Part shown: positions 54,297-64,000 of the stretch, piece after piece
Layout: every line of letters begins with the position of its first letter
Position numbering within the stretch: position 1 is the first letter of the stretch
From: Pictodentalium vernedei
Taxonomy: Eukaryota; Mollusca; Scaphopoda; Dentaliida; Dentaliidae
DNA length: 64,000 nucleotides
Assembly: GCA_031216915.1 (NCBI GenBank)
Contig: CM062294.1
Location: 29,837,128 to 29,901,127 of the forward strand
Reading direction: 5' to 3'
Notes under the pieces: model-generated
The model's input: only the letters and a program-made list of their open reading frames with translations
The model's database searches: none
Told to the model about the DNA's origin: nothing
Position numbers and translations under genes: made by a program

Positions 54297-54562
54297 TTGA
54301 AACAAGAGGCCTGCATTGCAAAGCACTGCTAATGCCCCCCAATTGTGAAAAATTTTCTAAGTCGAAAGAGAGAAAAAGGGCCGAAACTCACGCTACACAG
54401 GTCTTGTTCCCCCGTGATGCTCTATCAAATATCATTCAAATAGGAGTAGCAGTGGCTGTGTTACAAGGGAAAATGTTGGTACAAATGGATGGACGGACAG
54501 AAGTCTCCACTAGATACCCCTTCGACTTTCAATGCGTGGGGGGGGGGGGGGGGGGGGCATAA
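54297..54562. repeat. ACAAGAGGCCTGC-type dispersed repeat with G run
   Basis: GAAACAAGAGGCCTGCATTG and AATGCCCCCCAATTGTG are in the style of molluscan dispersed repeats. A G run of about 19 lies at 54539-54557. The 161-codon frame across it has repeat-like composition. Confidence 0.55.
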
Positions 54563-54970
54563 AAACACCAGAAAGAATTTCATGACACATGGAATTCTTG
54601 CATTGGACAAACTATTTTGAAATATAAATATTATAAAAATGTAATCCGAGATGATTTATTCTTATAAAGATCTCTGTCTATTTACAATTGTACATTTTTA
54701 ATATTACAAACATATGTAAAACATTATGGTTGTTAATAAAAACTAACAAATACAAAATGAACGATTGTTGCACACTTCAGAATTCGGGCAAGTAGTGGAC
54801 AACATCAGCACCCATGACTGCCATTTCGATCAGCCAGAAAATTTCTGGACTGCTGCTGTACATGCATTCCACACTGCGCAATGATCACTAACCTTTCAGG
54901 TACAATGGAATACCCACTTTGCCAGTGAAAAAATATTCAATTTAGATTCCACAAAGAAGATGCTCCTCAG
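54563..54970. other. No recognisable feature
   Basis: AT-rich sequence; no exon or repeat identified. Confidence 0.4.
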
Positions 54971-54974
54971 GCCA

Positions 54975-55196
54975 TTTTTTATAGATGGATAATCTACAGA
55001 ATAACTTGGGCGGTGGACAACAGTGTGTAGAGGGATAATAAACTTGGGTGGTGGACATATATTGAGGGATAATCTACAGAATAACTTGGGTGGTGGACAT
55101 ACATAGAGGGATAATCTACAGAATAACTTGGGTGGTGGACATCAGTATATAGAGAGATAATCTACAGAATAACTTGGGTGGTGGCCATCCGTGTGA
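54975..55196. repeat. Minisatellite, about 50-60-bp unit, four to five copies
   Basis: GGATAATCTACAGAATAACTTGGGTGGTGGACAT-type units with variable spacers. The unit resembles the CTACAGAATAAC..GGGGGTGG segment of family VI, from which it may have expanded. Confidence 0.85.
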
Positions 55197-55648
55197 AATT
55201 GTCCTGATTATACAAGTGGTACTGATTCGGCAGTATTCAAATTTCTGAGATGTCCTCAAAACCCTACTGTCTCCTCTTGAATTCTTCTTATATCATCAGC
55301 TCACCTGTTCAGGAAACCTGATGACAGAAGACTTCCAAGAAGGTTCTGCTTCTAAAACTACTTTGATTGTCCATTTTGTATAATTCCCCTATTTTGATTT
55401 GCCTAAACAGCCAAGTCACCATTACAAACAATACCCGAGTGAAGAATGATAACGTTTATGGCTGTATGATGTGTAATATCTACAACACAAGCAGTGAGAC
55501 CTGATTTAATTTGATCCAAACTTTGAGACTGAAGTGCCCTATTCATTACTTCTCTCTGAGGGTGTACCAAAGTAACAACCTACCATCAGATAAAAAAGAA
55601 ACAGTAGTTTACTGATAGAATCAGATCTGAGAATTCATAAATTGCTGA
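55197..55648. other. No recognisable feature
   Basis: Contains TCATCAGCTCACCTGTTCAGGA, possibly a fragment of a mollusc repeat; nothing coding. Confidence 0.4.
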
Positions 55649-55652
55649 TTAA

Positions 55653-55892
55653 CCTTTTACCCAACGAATCGCCTGCATCCGCCCGCGTTATATGCAAATT
55701 CAGCAGTTGAAAAAATATTATTTTTCAAAAAATTTCAACAAAACCATATCATGTGACCCCTCGTTGGAACGAGCCCATCGAGCTCGTTCCAACGAGGGGT
55801 CACATGATATGGTTTTGTTGAAATTTTTTGAAAAATTTGAAAAAATGATATTTAAAATAATAAATTTTGATATCGTCTGCGTTGGGTAAAGG
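55653..55892. mobile_element. Family I hairpin MITE
   Basis: TTAA at 55649, CCTTTTACCCAACGAATCGC left, GTCTGCGTTGGGTAAAGGG right (followed by TTTA in place of TTAA); perfect core palindrome of about 45-bp arms near 55775. Confidence 0.88.
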
Positions 55893-56050
55893 GTTTAGTC
55901 CTCAGATTAATTGTTTTCTAAATAACTTCCATACATAAATGTGCACAGCTGAATGGGACTGTGTTTCTACATTATTGTTGGCTGCCAGAGTCTTGTTTGA
56001 AAGATCTCAATGTGTTCTGCCAAGATAAACACATCCTACAAATATAGTTC

Positions 56051-56281
56051 TTAACTGGTTGTGTGCTAGAAGCCTCTATCATGGCTTTCAAGAAACTGAG
56101 GCCATATTCCATATTCAGTCAAATGCAAAAAATATTTTGTTTATATAAATCTGTTTTATTACAAATTATTGGAGAGTGCTGAAAGGCTCTCCAATAATTT
56201 GTAACACAATAATTTGTAATACAACAAATTGTGATGAAGAAATTCATACCACCAAAAATAATCTAGCCCTCAACCAGTTAA
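56051..56281. mobile_element. Family IV TTAA hairpin MITE
   Basis: TTAACTGGTTGTGTGCTAGA at the left and TCTAGCCCTCAACCAGTTAA at the right; core TTATTGGAGAGTGCTG palindrome at about 56166-56206. Confidence 0.82.
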
Positions 56282-56384
56282 GGATGAATACACTTAGGAC
56301 ATTTTTTTATAGCAATCCAAAAAGAGCAGTTTCTGGATGTATGGGGACTTGAGGGTTTTAAATACTCTGAAGGGGAAATTTTAA

Positions 56385-56628
56385 CCCTCTACCCAATGTA
56401 CCGGCTATATCTGGCCCGCATTGTTCACGAAAATCACCATTTTGATTTCAGTATTTTTCCATTTGTTTTGCTCCACAACATAGCTTATAATTACTTATTA
56501 GAAAATTTCATGGAACTCATTCCAGTGATGGATTATAAACTATATTTTGCAGCAAAAATAAAGATGAAAATGATCAGTTATTCAAGAATTGTTTTAAAAC
56601 TGATATTTCCATTGTGTTATGTAAAGGT
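56385..56628. mobile_element. Family II MITE, old
   Basis: TTAA borders; CCCTCTACCCAATGTACCGG left; degenerate hairpin arms ACAACATAGCTTATAATTAC / TTATAAACTATATTTTGCAG. Confidence 0.65.
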
Positions 56629-56632
56629 TTAA

Positions 56633-56812
56633 CCCTTTGCCCAATGCACAGGATATCAAAATTTATTATTTTAAATATTATTTTTTCAATTTTATCAAAA
56701 GCTTTCAACAAAACCATATCATGTGACCTCTCATAAGAGTGAGCTTGACAGGCTCCTTCCAATCAGGGACACATATAGTTTTGTTGACATGTTTAGTAGA
56801 AATTTCTTTTTT
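56633..56812. mobile_element. Family I MITE, truncated
   Basis: CCCTTTGCCCAATGCACAGG left end and a worn core palindrome near 56750; the right end is lost before the next copy begins. Confidence 0.7.
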
Positions 56813-56818
56813 TTTTAA

Positions 56819-57059
56819 CCCTTTACCCAATGCAGACGATATCAAAATTTATTATTTTAAATATTATTTTTTCAAATTTTTCAAAAAATTTCAACAAAAC
56901 CATATCATGTGACCCCTCGTTGGAACGAGCTCAACGAGATCGTTCCAACGAGGGGTCACATGCTATGGTTTTGTTAAAATTTTTTGAAAAAATAATATTT
57001 TTACAAGTGCTGAATTTGCATATTACGTGGGCGGATGCGGCCGATTCGTTGGGTAAAGG
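56819..57059. mobile_element. Family I TTAA hairpin MITE, complete
   Basis: TTAA at 56815-56818 and 57060-57063; CCCTTTACCCAATGCAGACG and CGATTCGTTGGGTAAAGGG ends; core palindrome near 56940. Reference copy for family I. Confidence 0.9.
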
Positions 57060-57117
57060 GTTAACTGCTTAATTTTGAAATTATGAGATCAGATGTGGTC
57101 GATTTGTTAGGTAAAGG

Positions 57118-57319
57118 TTTAAGCACTTGGTTGGATCTTCACCTAAAACTATTTTTACCCATAATGCACATGGAATTTAATCAATTCAGTCTTATTTGAA
57201 AGATGTGAGTGTGTTCTGTCAAACAAGACTGAATCGCTTAAATTCCTACTGTTGTATTATGGAAAAAAGTTGCAGGTGAGAAATTTTGATATTTCTACAT
57301 CATTGTGGAGAGGGTTAAA
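57118..57319. mobile_element. Family III MITE, diverged
   Basis: ACCCATAATGCACATGGAATTTAATC, weak core palindrome, CATTGTGGAGAGGGTTAA right end. Confidence 0.65.
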
Positions 57320-57353
57320 GTTTGTTCCAAAAATTAATTTCCATACTCTTTTA

Positions 57354-57562
57354 ACCCTTTACCTAACCTGAAAAGCAGACAACACTTGCAAAAATAATTC
57401 TTGAATAACTAATTTTTTTCATTTTTTTGTCTCAAAAACATAGGTTATGACCCCTCGTTGGAACGAGCTCGTTCCAACGAGGGGTCATAACCTATGTTTT
57501 TGAGACAAAAAAATGAAAAAAATAATGAAAAGTAATTGGCGATTTTTGAGAATAGCACTGGC
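57354..57562. mobile_element. Family II hairpin MITE, right end truncated
   Basis: TTAA then CCCTTTACCTAACCTGAAAA; perfect core palindrome of about 50-bp arms centred at 57473; breaks off at GCACTGGCC. Confidence 0.85.
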
Positions 57563-57699
57563 CACCCAAAATTGAATTAGAGAATAAATATTACCGCATT
57601 TCATTGATATTTACTATTTCAGTGAGGGAGTGCCTGTAAACCAAAACCATTTCTTAAAAATGCCGATAGGATCACCGATTCAATGTCGAGTTGTGACAG

Positions 57700-58520
57700 C
57701 ACAAAAGTGAGTTTAATCTTTATCAACTTATCGTCCAGAAACCAGTTGTTTACAATTTACAGTGTGAAGGGTCAATGTGACCTTTGACCTAGTGATTCCA
57801 AAATAAATAGGGCTCTTTCTTGCACCAATGCCAACCAACCTATGAAGTTTCATGAACGTGGGTGGAACCATTGTCAAATTATCATCTGGAAACCAATTGT
57901 TTACGATTTATCATGTTCACGGTCACTATGACCTTGACCTTTGACTTAGCAAGTTCAAAATAGTGGTCTTCCACTCACCTAGGCCAACCTACTTATGAAG
58001 TTTCATTAATGTGGGTCAAACCATTATCAAGTTATCATCCGGAAACCAATTAATTGTTCACGATTTACTATGTTGAAGGTCACTGTGACCTTGACCTTTC
58101 ACCTAGCAAGTACAAAATACATAAAGTTCTTCCTCTCACTGATACCAACCTACCTGTGAAGTTTCATGAACGTGGGTTGAACCATTATCAAGTTATCGGA
58201 AATCAATTGTTTTGATTTACTATGTTCAGGGTCACTGTTACCTAAACCTTTGACCTAGCTCATCCAAAATAAAGAGGGTTCTTCCTCTCACGAAGGTCAA
58301 CCTACTTATGAAGTTTCGTGGGTTCAACCAGTCAAGTTATCTGGAAACCATTTGTTTATGATTTAGTGTGTTCAAGGTCACTGTGACCTTCACCATTGAG
58401 CTAGTGAGTCCAAAATAAATAGGGTTCTTCCTCTCACTAAGGCCAACCTACCTATGAAGTTTCATGAATGTGGGTCAAACCATTATCAAGCTATCATCCG
58501 GAAACCAATTGTTTACGCCT
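57700..58520. repeat. Tandem array, about 155-bp unit, rich in nuclear-receptor half-sites
   Basis: Five to six units with CCGGAAACCAATTGTTTACG, AAGGTCACTGTGACCTTGAC, TTTGACCTAG, GGTTCTTCCTCTCACTAAGG and ACCTATGAAGTTTCATGAAC. This array type is widespread in marine molluscs. Two units hold an exact AGGTCACTGTGACCT (58077-58091, 58375-58389). Confidence 0.9.
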
Positions 58521-58619
58521 GAAGCCGCCCGTCCACCCACCGCCATTCACCAAACTATAAGTCGAGTTTGACTTCGTCACAACTCTGCTAAAAATTATTA
58601 TTCAGTAAAACCCTGTTAA

Positions 58620-58876
58620 CTGGTTAGGTGCTAGAAGCCAATATCAGGGCTTTCAGAAAAATTAGGGTACCAGAGCAAAAACCAATATTTTACTTGTTCA
58701 TGTTTCATATTCAGTCAAATACAAATAATATTTTTCTTATACAAAGTAGTTCTATTACAAATTATCAGAGAGTGCCTGTGGGCGTGGTGCCTGTGGGCAC
58801 TCTCCATTAATTTGTAATAAAACAAATTTTGAATAACAAATTGAGACCACCAAAAATAATCTAGCCTTCTAACCAG
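58620..58876. mobile_element. Family IV MITE nested in family V
   Basis: TTAA at 58616-58619 and 58877-58880; CTGGTTAGGTGCTAGAAGCC and TCTAGCCTTCTAACCAG ends. Confidence 0.85.
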
Positions 58877-59170
58877 TTAACTGAATATCCACTTTGTCGG
58901 TGAAAAATATTCTATTTACATGAGCACTCATTAACAGGATTTAGGTTATTTTCCTAAATTATGGTGATAAACTAAGCATTTATTCTATTATAGATTGTTT
59001 GCAATGGCTCATGGAGTCAGGAAGCATGGCCAAAACGAAATATAATAGATTAAATACTGACATCTGGTGTACCGAGGCCAGTAAGGTCCATAACATCCTG
59101 AAATCTTTGGTAGATTACATGATTCTTATTCAAGTAACAGGAGTTTACTCTATAACCTATATGCAATTAA

Positions 59171-59442
59171 CCTTTACCCAATGCAGACATCAAAATTTAT
59201 TATTTTAAATTTAAAAAAAAAAAATTTCAAAATCATATGTAACCTCTACTGAAACAAGCTCGATGAGGGGGTCACATGATATGGTTTTGTGGTCGATGAG
59301 GAGTCACATGATATGGTTTTGTGGTCGATGAGGGGTTACATGATATGGTTTTGTTGGAAGTTTTTTTGAAAATAAAAAAAATGTTCAATTGCTGAATTTG
59401 CATATTACGCAGACAGATGGGGTCGATTAGTTAGGTAAAGGG
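59171..59442. mobile_element. Family I MITE nested in family V, with internal triplication
   Basis: TTAA at 59167-59170 and 59443-59446. Three tandem copies of a 32-bp piece (GTCGATGAGGAGTCACATGA..) occur in the right arm at about 59260-59352. Confidence 0.85.
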
Positions 59443-59784
59443 TTAACAGATCAAATTTGCAATGAAGGCTATTGTAAATGATTTGGTGTTTGAAAATTAT
59501 ATTAAATTAACATGGTTATTCAGTTAAAAAATATTCAATTAAGTGAGCTCCATGGTATTAGGCCCCACAAAGTATATCTAGTGTTTCACTGGCCATATTT
59601 TTGTGAAGCTGCATGGGGGCAGGCGGTTTATTTTATTTTTGTAATTATTTCTTTGCCATCAAAAGTTCATAATAAATTTATTATTGATTTGTTTTATGTT
59701 TCAGGTCTCATTATCTACAGAATAGAATGGGTAGTGGTGTATTTCATCCCATGAGTGCAAGAAGGCTTTACAGTGCTAAAGCAT

Positions 59785-60366
59785 TATTATTACTTATTTA
59801 TTGGTGTTTAACTCTCTGCACACTGATGTCAAAATATCCAGATTTCAAATAGCCATTTTTCCCATAATGCAACTGGGAATTTAACCAATTCAATCTTGTT
59901 TGAAATGAGCTCTGTCAAACAAGATTGAATTGGTTAAATTTCTAGTTGCATTATGGGAAGAATTTGCACCCTGAACTTTAGATATTTCGACATCAGTGTG
60001 CAGGGGCTTAAGGTCACAATGGCTAATCATGACCGTTACAGTTTTACGGGTGGAGGAAGCCGGAGTACCTGGAGAGAACCACCGAGCAGCTGCCAGCTCC
60101 CCAACATCGTAACTGCGCACTACAGCAGAGGCAGGGTTAGATTGGTTGAAGACATGTGCACCAGCAACGTGCAGTACGCCTCAGTATGCGGTGTCATCGG
60201 GCCCCCATGTGGACAATGGAAGTTAAGTGCCTTGCCCAAGGACACAACGCGAGAGTCCGAATCGATCGCTCAGACGGTCACCCATCCGAGGACTAACCGG
60301 ACTCGACGTTGCTTAACTTCAGTGATCTGATGAGAACCGCTTACCGCAACGCCACCGCGCCCTCTA
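59785..60366 (-). mobile_element. 5S rRNA-headed SINE (minus) split by a family III MITE
   Basis: Tail ATTTATTGGTGTTTAA at 59794-59810, body from 60011, 5S-derived head at 60270-60365 read on the minus strand. The target duplication CTAAAGCATT lies in family VI (59774-59783 and about 60367-60376). Confidence 0.88.
59811..60007. mobile_element. Family III TTAA MITE inside SINE tail
   Basis: TTAA at 59807-59810 and 60008-60011; CTCTCTGCACACTGATGTCA left; core TTGTTTGAAATGAGCTC / GAGCTCTGTCAAACAA. Confidence 0.87.
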
Positions 60367-60545
60367 CTAAAGCATTGCAAAGCCTTTTTGCACTCAAGGG
60401 ACAAATTTAGCAATTTTATTAACTTGGGTAAAAAATCAGACATAAATATTTACTTTTTATTTTTTCATGAGACAATGCTACCCCCAAAATGACCCTGCAA
60501 GAGGGTCTGAGAACAAGATTTTAACTTTTTTATGTCTTATCAGGT

Positions 60546-60950
60546 CAATATTATCCATAGGTAGACAAGTTCATGAAAGGATAATGATTGACAAGATAAA
60601 TATACTATAAATCTATCACATATATTACAATATTCACATTTAAACAAAGTATAGAGATCGCATTCACACATGTCAGTTGAAAGAAAATTCAAGGACTTTC
60701 CCCCCAGACATTCTCACCCATTCACAATGAGCATTGAAAAATACAAAACAATTTAATATAACAAGTCATTTTTTGAGCTGAAAATAAACAAAAACAAGTT
60801 TCTCGAATCAGGGTAAATCAGCCGCATACAAATTCTTTTAGAATTCAAAATAATATATTGTCACAAAAAGTCAAGCTTCCAAAAAACCCCAAAAAGCTTC
60901 AGCCTTAATGATATATGCCAAGCTAAATTTATAACATCTTAACATTTTAT
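60546..60950. other. No recognisable feature
   Basis: AT-rich sequence with no exon-like frame. Confidence 0.4.
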
Positions 60951-60954
60951 TTAA

Positions 60955-61181
60955 CCCCCTGCATGCTGCTGGTGGATATTCCCGACAAGACAGGATTTCT
61001 CTTGCCCCTGAAATAAGCATAATTTGGGCATCTTTAATCAATTTTTCTCCCATTAAAATGAATGGATTTTCTCCCCAATGATTTCTTGAGTTAAATGAAT
61101 TTGTCATCAAATCTAGTCATGGCTGCTTAACAGCAGCCATGACTAGATTTGATGAAAATTATCCTGAAAATACTCAGCGGG
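60955..61181. mobile_element. TTAA-bordered hairpin MITE, separate family
   Basis: TTAA at 60951-60954 and 61182-61185; CCCCCTGCATGCTGCTGG left, TACTCAGCGGG right; internal hairpin at 61107-61160 (CATCAAATCTAGTCATGGCTGC arms). Confidence 0.78.
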
Positions 61182-61214
61182 TTAAGAATTAACTAGAGGT
61201 ACTGTGAGCAAACT

Positions 61215-61640
61215 CACAAAGTGATACCCCCCGCACCTGAAATGTATAAGTTAGATTATCTCCCCTTGGAAATGTCAGAACGGAATTATACTGCTTCATG
61301 CACATCTTCATATGGAGTTCTTACATTGTGTAAAGTTTCATGAAAATTCTTGTAACGGTTTAGGAGGAGTTGCGCTTACAAGGATGGACAGACGGTATAA
61401 GATTATCTCCCCTTGGAAATGTCAGAACGGAATTATATTGCTTCATGCACATCTTCATATGGAGTTCTTCCATTGTGTAAAGTTTCATGAAAATTCTTCC
61501 AATGGTTTTGGAGGAGTTGCGCTTACAAAGATGGACAGATGGACAGACAGATGGACGGACGGACAGACAGACAGACAGACAGGGTGATTCCTATATACCC
61601 CCCCAAACTTTGTTTGCGGGAGGTATAATTATGGATGTTT
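61215..61640. repeat. Mollusc-type repeat, two 140-bp direct copies and GACA tail
   Basis: GATTATCTCCCCTTGGAAAT and GGAGGAGTTGCGCTTACAAG occur twice, followed by GGACGGACGGACAGACAGAC and ATACCCCCCCAAACTTTGTT..GCGGGAGGTATAATTA. The two ends (GTGATACCCCCCGCA and TGCGGGAGGTATAA) are weakly inverted. Confidence 0.8.
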
Positions 61641-62030
61641 AAGGTCACTTTCAGCATGTATGACAATATCATGATCGCAACATTAACACAATCAATTATA
61701 CCTATATTCTACTCACCATCTTTCACTGGTAAAATCCAATTTTACCAGTGAAACAGAACTTGTTTACGGCGGTAAACAAGCACTGTTCCCCTTTCTGAAG
61801 GTACCTACGAGGGAACCTCCAGCATAAAAAAAAATGCTGAGAGTATAACCAATCATATACAAAAGATCCAATAATTCTCCGAAGATTATTTGAAAAAATA
61901 TTACTAAGAAAGGTAAAACATATTGCAATCTGTGAGCAACTGTTATTTTTTCAATGACATGCAAATGTGTTTTTTTAACAAACTGCAAGGCAAAGTCAAC
62001 AAGAGATTGCCCCAAAGAGGCTGGCATACC
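61641..62030. other. Small hairpins only
   Basis: A perfect hairpin at 61721-61754 (TTCACTGGTAAAAT / ATTTTACCAGTGAA) and CTTGTTTACGGCGGTAAACAAG at 61765-61786; otherwise featureless. Confidence 0.55.
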
Positions 62031-62099
62031 CCCACAGGGGAGCAAGTTGAGGGATGGAGCTGTATCCGGATGGACAAAATACAAAATCTAAAAGTAAGG

Positions 62100-62640
62100 G
62101 CTGCAACTCAGGTGACAATAGTGTGGCTCCTGCAGAAGCGTTACATCCTATGCATGCCAAATTTCACTGAAATCCATCCACTCATTGCCGAGATATGGAT
62201 CTGGATGGATGCATATAATCCAATATATTCCCCAATCTCTTCAAGTGTGGGGGTAAAAAATACTGAATTTCATTGAAATCCATCCACTCACTGCCAAAAT
62301 ATGGATGAGGATGGACCGACAGGTGGCTACACGTTCTTACTTGTGGGGTTTTTCCCATGTTAAACCCTAACCCCACAAGGTAAAAAAATTAACCTCACAG
62401 TGCAAAAAATACCCCCCCCCCCCCCCCCCCAAGTGGCCACTGTACTAACCCAACCCCACAACTACCAGTGACCCTAACTTGTAAACCTCACACTGTACCT
62501 CTGATAAGCCTGGATGGACAGATGGATGGACAGACCCATGTAATCCAGTACACTCCCCAATCTCTTCAACAGGAGGTATAATAGAGACAGATGGATGGTT
62601 GGATGGACACATGTGATCTTTTCAAGAGTTTGGGTAAAAT
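62100..62640. repeat. ATCCATCCACTC-type dispersed repeat with C run
   Basis: AATTTCACTGAAATCCATCCACTCATTGCC twice (62159, 62266), GGATGGAC stretches, a C run of about 18 (62412-62430) and truncated third parts. In the style of mollusc dispersed repeats. Confidence 0.65.
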
Positions 62641-62702
62641 ATTTTTTTTTAATTTGGTGTGTTTACAAGATATGATTGGAGCCATGTACATTTACTCTTT
62701 GG

Positions 62703-63392
62703 GGTTTGCACCAGGTATGTCAACCGGTACCTGTACTGTTACCGGTACTGCCAGTTCCCTCATGCTCCAATCGGCACTGGTACTGAAGCTTTTACCGGTA
62801 CCAGGACAAAATTATTTTATGGGGAAATTCCTATCTGAACCCTTCTGTAAACATGCTAATAATTCATCCCCCGAGTTCTAATGTGTTCTATGTGCCAGTA
62901 GGCACATAGAACACATTGGTACTCCGGGGACGAATTGTGTATGGCACACTAACATGACATACTTTCAGCTTATTTGTGAATGAACATATCAAAACACTCT
63001 ACAGGGGAATGTTCTGCCTGCACCACCACCTCGATAAGGCTGATCATTTTAACTTTCCAAACGTGGCATCAAAGACAATGAAAGTACCGTCATCGGCTAC
63101 TTCAAAGCAAATCTTCTGTGGCGACATCAAAGTAATCATAAAGAACAATGTTTGTGCTTTATGATTACTTTGATGTTGCCGCAGAATAATTGGTACAATA
63201 CCATGTTTGTCTTTGCGATCTTGGGGACTGGGTCGGTTTAAATGCAAATTTCTCCCATCTGATTGTGATATGTCACCCAATTGATGATTTGTTCCTGTAC
63301 CGGTACCGGTTTTGGCGGGACAGGCTCTGTCCCGTTCCGGTACCGTTTATGTTGGTACCGGCGGTACTTTGACATGCCTGGTTTGCACACAC
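62703..63392. mobile_element. Terminal-inverted-repeat element rich in GGTACC
   Basis: GTTTGCACCAGGTATGTCAA at the left and its inverse TTTGACATGCCTGGTTTGCA at the right, with clusters of CCGGTACC next to both ends. Internal hairpins at 62866-62933 and 63110-63187. No transposase seen; superfamily unknown. Confidence 0.72.
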
Positions 63393-63800
63393 CAGGATAC
63401 AACTCTATAGCAAGATAAGACCTGAGTAAAGGTACATTTTGCCAATACATTTATTTTGACACTGAAGAGTATTTGCACCAGAGACAGGGTGCTATTATAC
63501 CGGTAACACCTAACTTAGCACAACAAACAAGTATTGCTCCAATTCCCATGGTAACCATGAGAAAGATAAAGCCTAAAAAAAAAATTGGACAAAAAATGAT
63601 GTGCATACTTCTACAACCAAATATGTGCCCAAACACCAAATCTTTTGGTAAACATGCAAGTGATCTTCGGTGTCCTAGTTGTTTCTAAGCATGTCTTGGC
63701 TGCCCATAGAGGCAGCCAAAACTTGCATAGAAGCAACTGCAAAGTCACAGGATGTTGAATGTCAATGTGCAGCAAAAATGTATAAAAAAAATCAAGGCCC
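63393..63800. other. No recognisable feature apart from a small hairpin
   Basis: TTGGCTGCCCATAGAGGCAGCCAA at about 63702-63725 is a short hairpin. No exon-like frame. Confidence 0.45.
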
Positions 63801-63807
63801 TAAAAGG

Positions 63808-63870
63808 TTAACCCTTTACCTAACATGACTAGAAAATGACACTTGAAAACAATGTTTTTGAAATAACAAA
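63808..63870. mobile_element. TTAA MITE left end fragment (family I/II)
   Basis: GGTTAACCCTTTACCTAACATGAC, then AAAATGACACTTGAAAACAA, similar to the family II outer arm. Confidence 0.55.
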
Positions 63871-63892
63871 AATTTTAAATTGTTTATAGCTT

Positions 63893-63965
63893 CCTTTATT
63901 TATTTATTGGTGTTTAAGGTCACATATTTTTGCACAATGACTAATCGTGACTGCAACATGGATAT
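63893..63965 (-). mobile_element. SINE 3' end, truncated
   Basis: TTTATTTATTTATTGGTGTTTAAGGTCACATA, GCACAATGACTAATCGTGAC on the minus strand; the rest of the SINE is missing. Confidence 0.8.
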
Positions 63966-64000
63966 AAAGTCAAGTTTAGGCCTAAAAAAAATAAAAATCT

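Larger units (their letters stand above)
58603..59553. mobile_element. Family V MITE with two nested MITEs
   Basis: CAGTAAAACCCTG at the left, ATTAAGTGAGCTCCATGG at the right. Family IV is inserted at its first TTAA (58616) and family I at a later TTAA (59167). Confidence 0.78.
59563..60545 (+). repeat. Family VI repeat interrupted by a 5S SINE
   Basis: TTAGGCCCCACAAAGTATATC to GTGCTAAAGCATT, then the SINE insertion, then CTAAAGCATTGCAAAGCC onward. Confidence 0.8.

Noticed and set aside
54077..54562. 161-codon open frame ending in a glycine run
   Set aside because: The end is translated from a poly-G tract and the latter half from a dispersed mollusc-type repeat; no splice signals or domain.

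Overview
This is eukaryotic, intron- and repeat-dominated DNA, most likely from a marine mollusc and probably a bivalve. The evidence is the style of the repeats: dispersed units opening TAGCTCACCTGAGC, tandem 150-bp units ending in a string of GGTCA/TGACC half-sites, and GGACAGACGGACAGAC tails. The genus cannot be read from the sequence. There is no bacterial-style gene order, and almost all short open frames are chance frames inside repeats.

Host coding sequence is sparse. On the plus strand, a candidate first coding exon (7285-7431 or 7435) and a long terminal exon (28527-29358) have compatible splice phases and may belong to one gene with an intron of about 21 kb. A possible small minus-strand exon lies at 50855-50995. 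None of these could be assigned a function.

The dominant elements are four copies of one DIRS-type tyrosine-recombinase retrotransposon, all on the plus strand: A (1-4723, cut by the window edge), B (8143-14843), C (19794-24706) and D (35208-42132). Each complete copy has inverted terminal repeats of about 200 bp. Every copy carries an 89-bp internal segment that is the exact reverse complement of the joined right and left ends, the internal complementary region diagnostic of DIRS elements. Between the ends are decayed remnants of a duplicated gag-like region, RT/RNase H and a tyrosine recombinase. Copies A, B and D are nearly identical, sit at unrelated sites and share the same disabling lesions, so an already defective element seems to have been amplified in trans.

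Layout: 1-4723 DIRS A, inserted in a hairpin MITE; 4724-7284 repeats and hairpins; 7285-7435 exon; 8000-26191 a single hAT-type element with matching 8-bp target duplications that has swollen to 18 kb by nested insertions (DIRS B, a second terminal-inverted-repeat element holding DIRS C, a SINE and foldbacks, and a tandem palindrome array); 26200-28500 hairpins, a pogo-like MITE and SINEs; 28527-29358 terminal exon; 29443-34308 MITEs, SINEs and a 150-bp tandem array; 34816-42410 a bivalve-type repeat split by DIRS D; 42650-50000 further mollusc tandem repeats; 50000-54060 MITEs, a 222-bp palindrome with a hammerhead-like core and a 1.2-kb minisatellite; 54060-64000 MITEs, a nuclear-receptor-site-rich tandem array, a 5S-headed SINE and other repeats.

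At least three hairpin MITE families (here I, III and IV) insert at TTAA. This is shown directly by matching empty and filled sites within the window. SINEs come with two different heads, tRNA-like or 5S rRNA-like, on one shared body.
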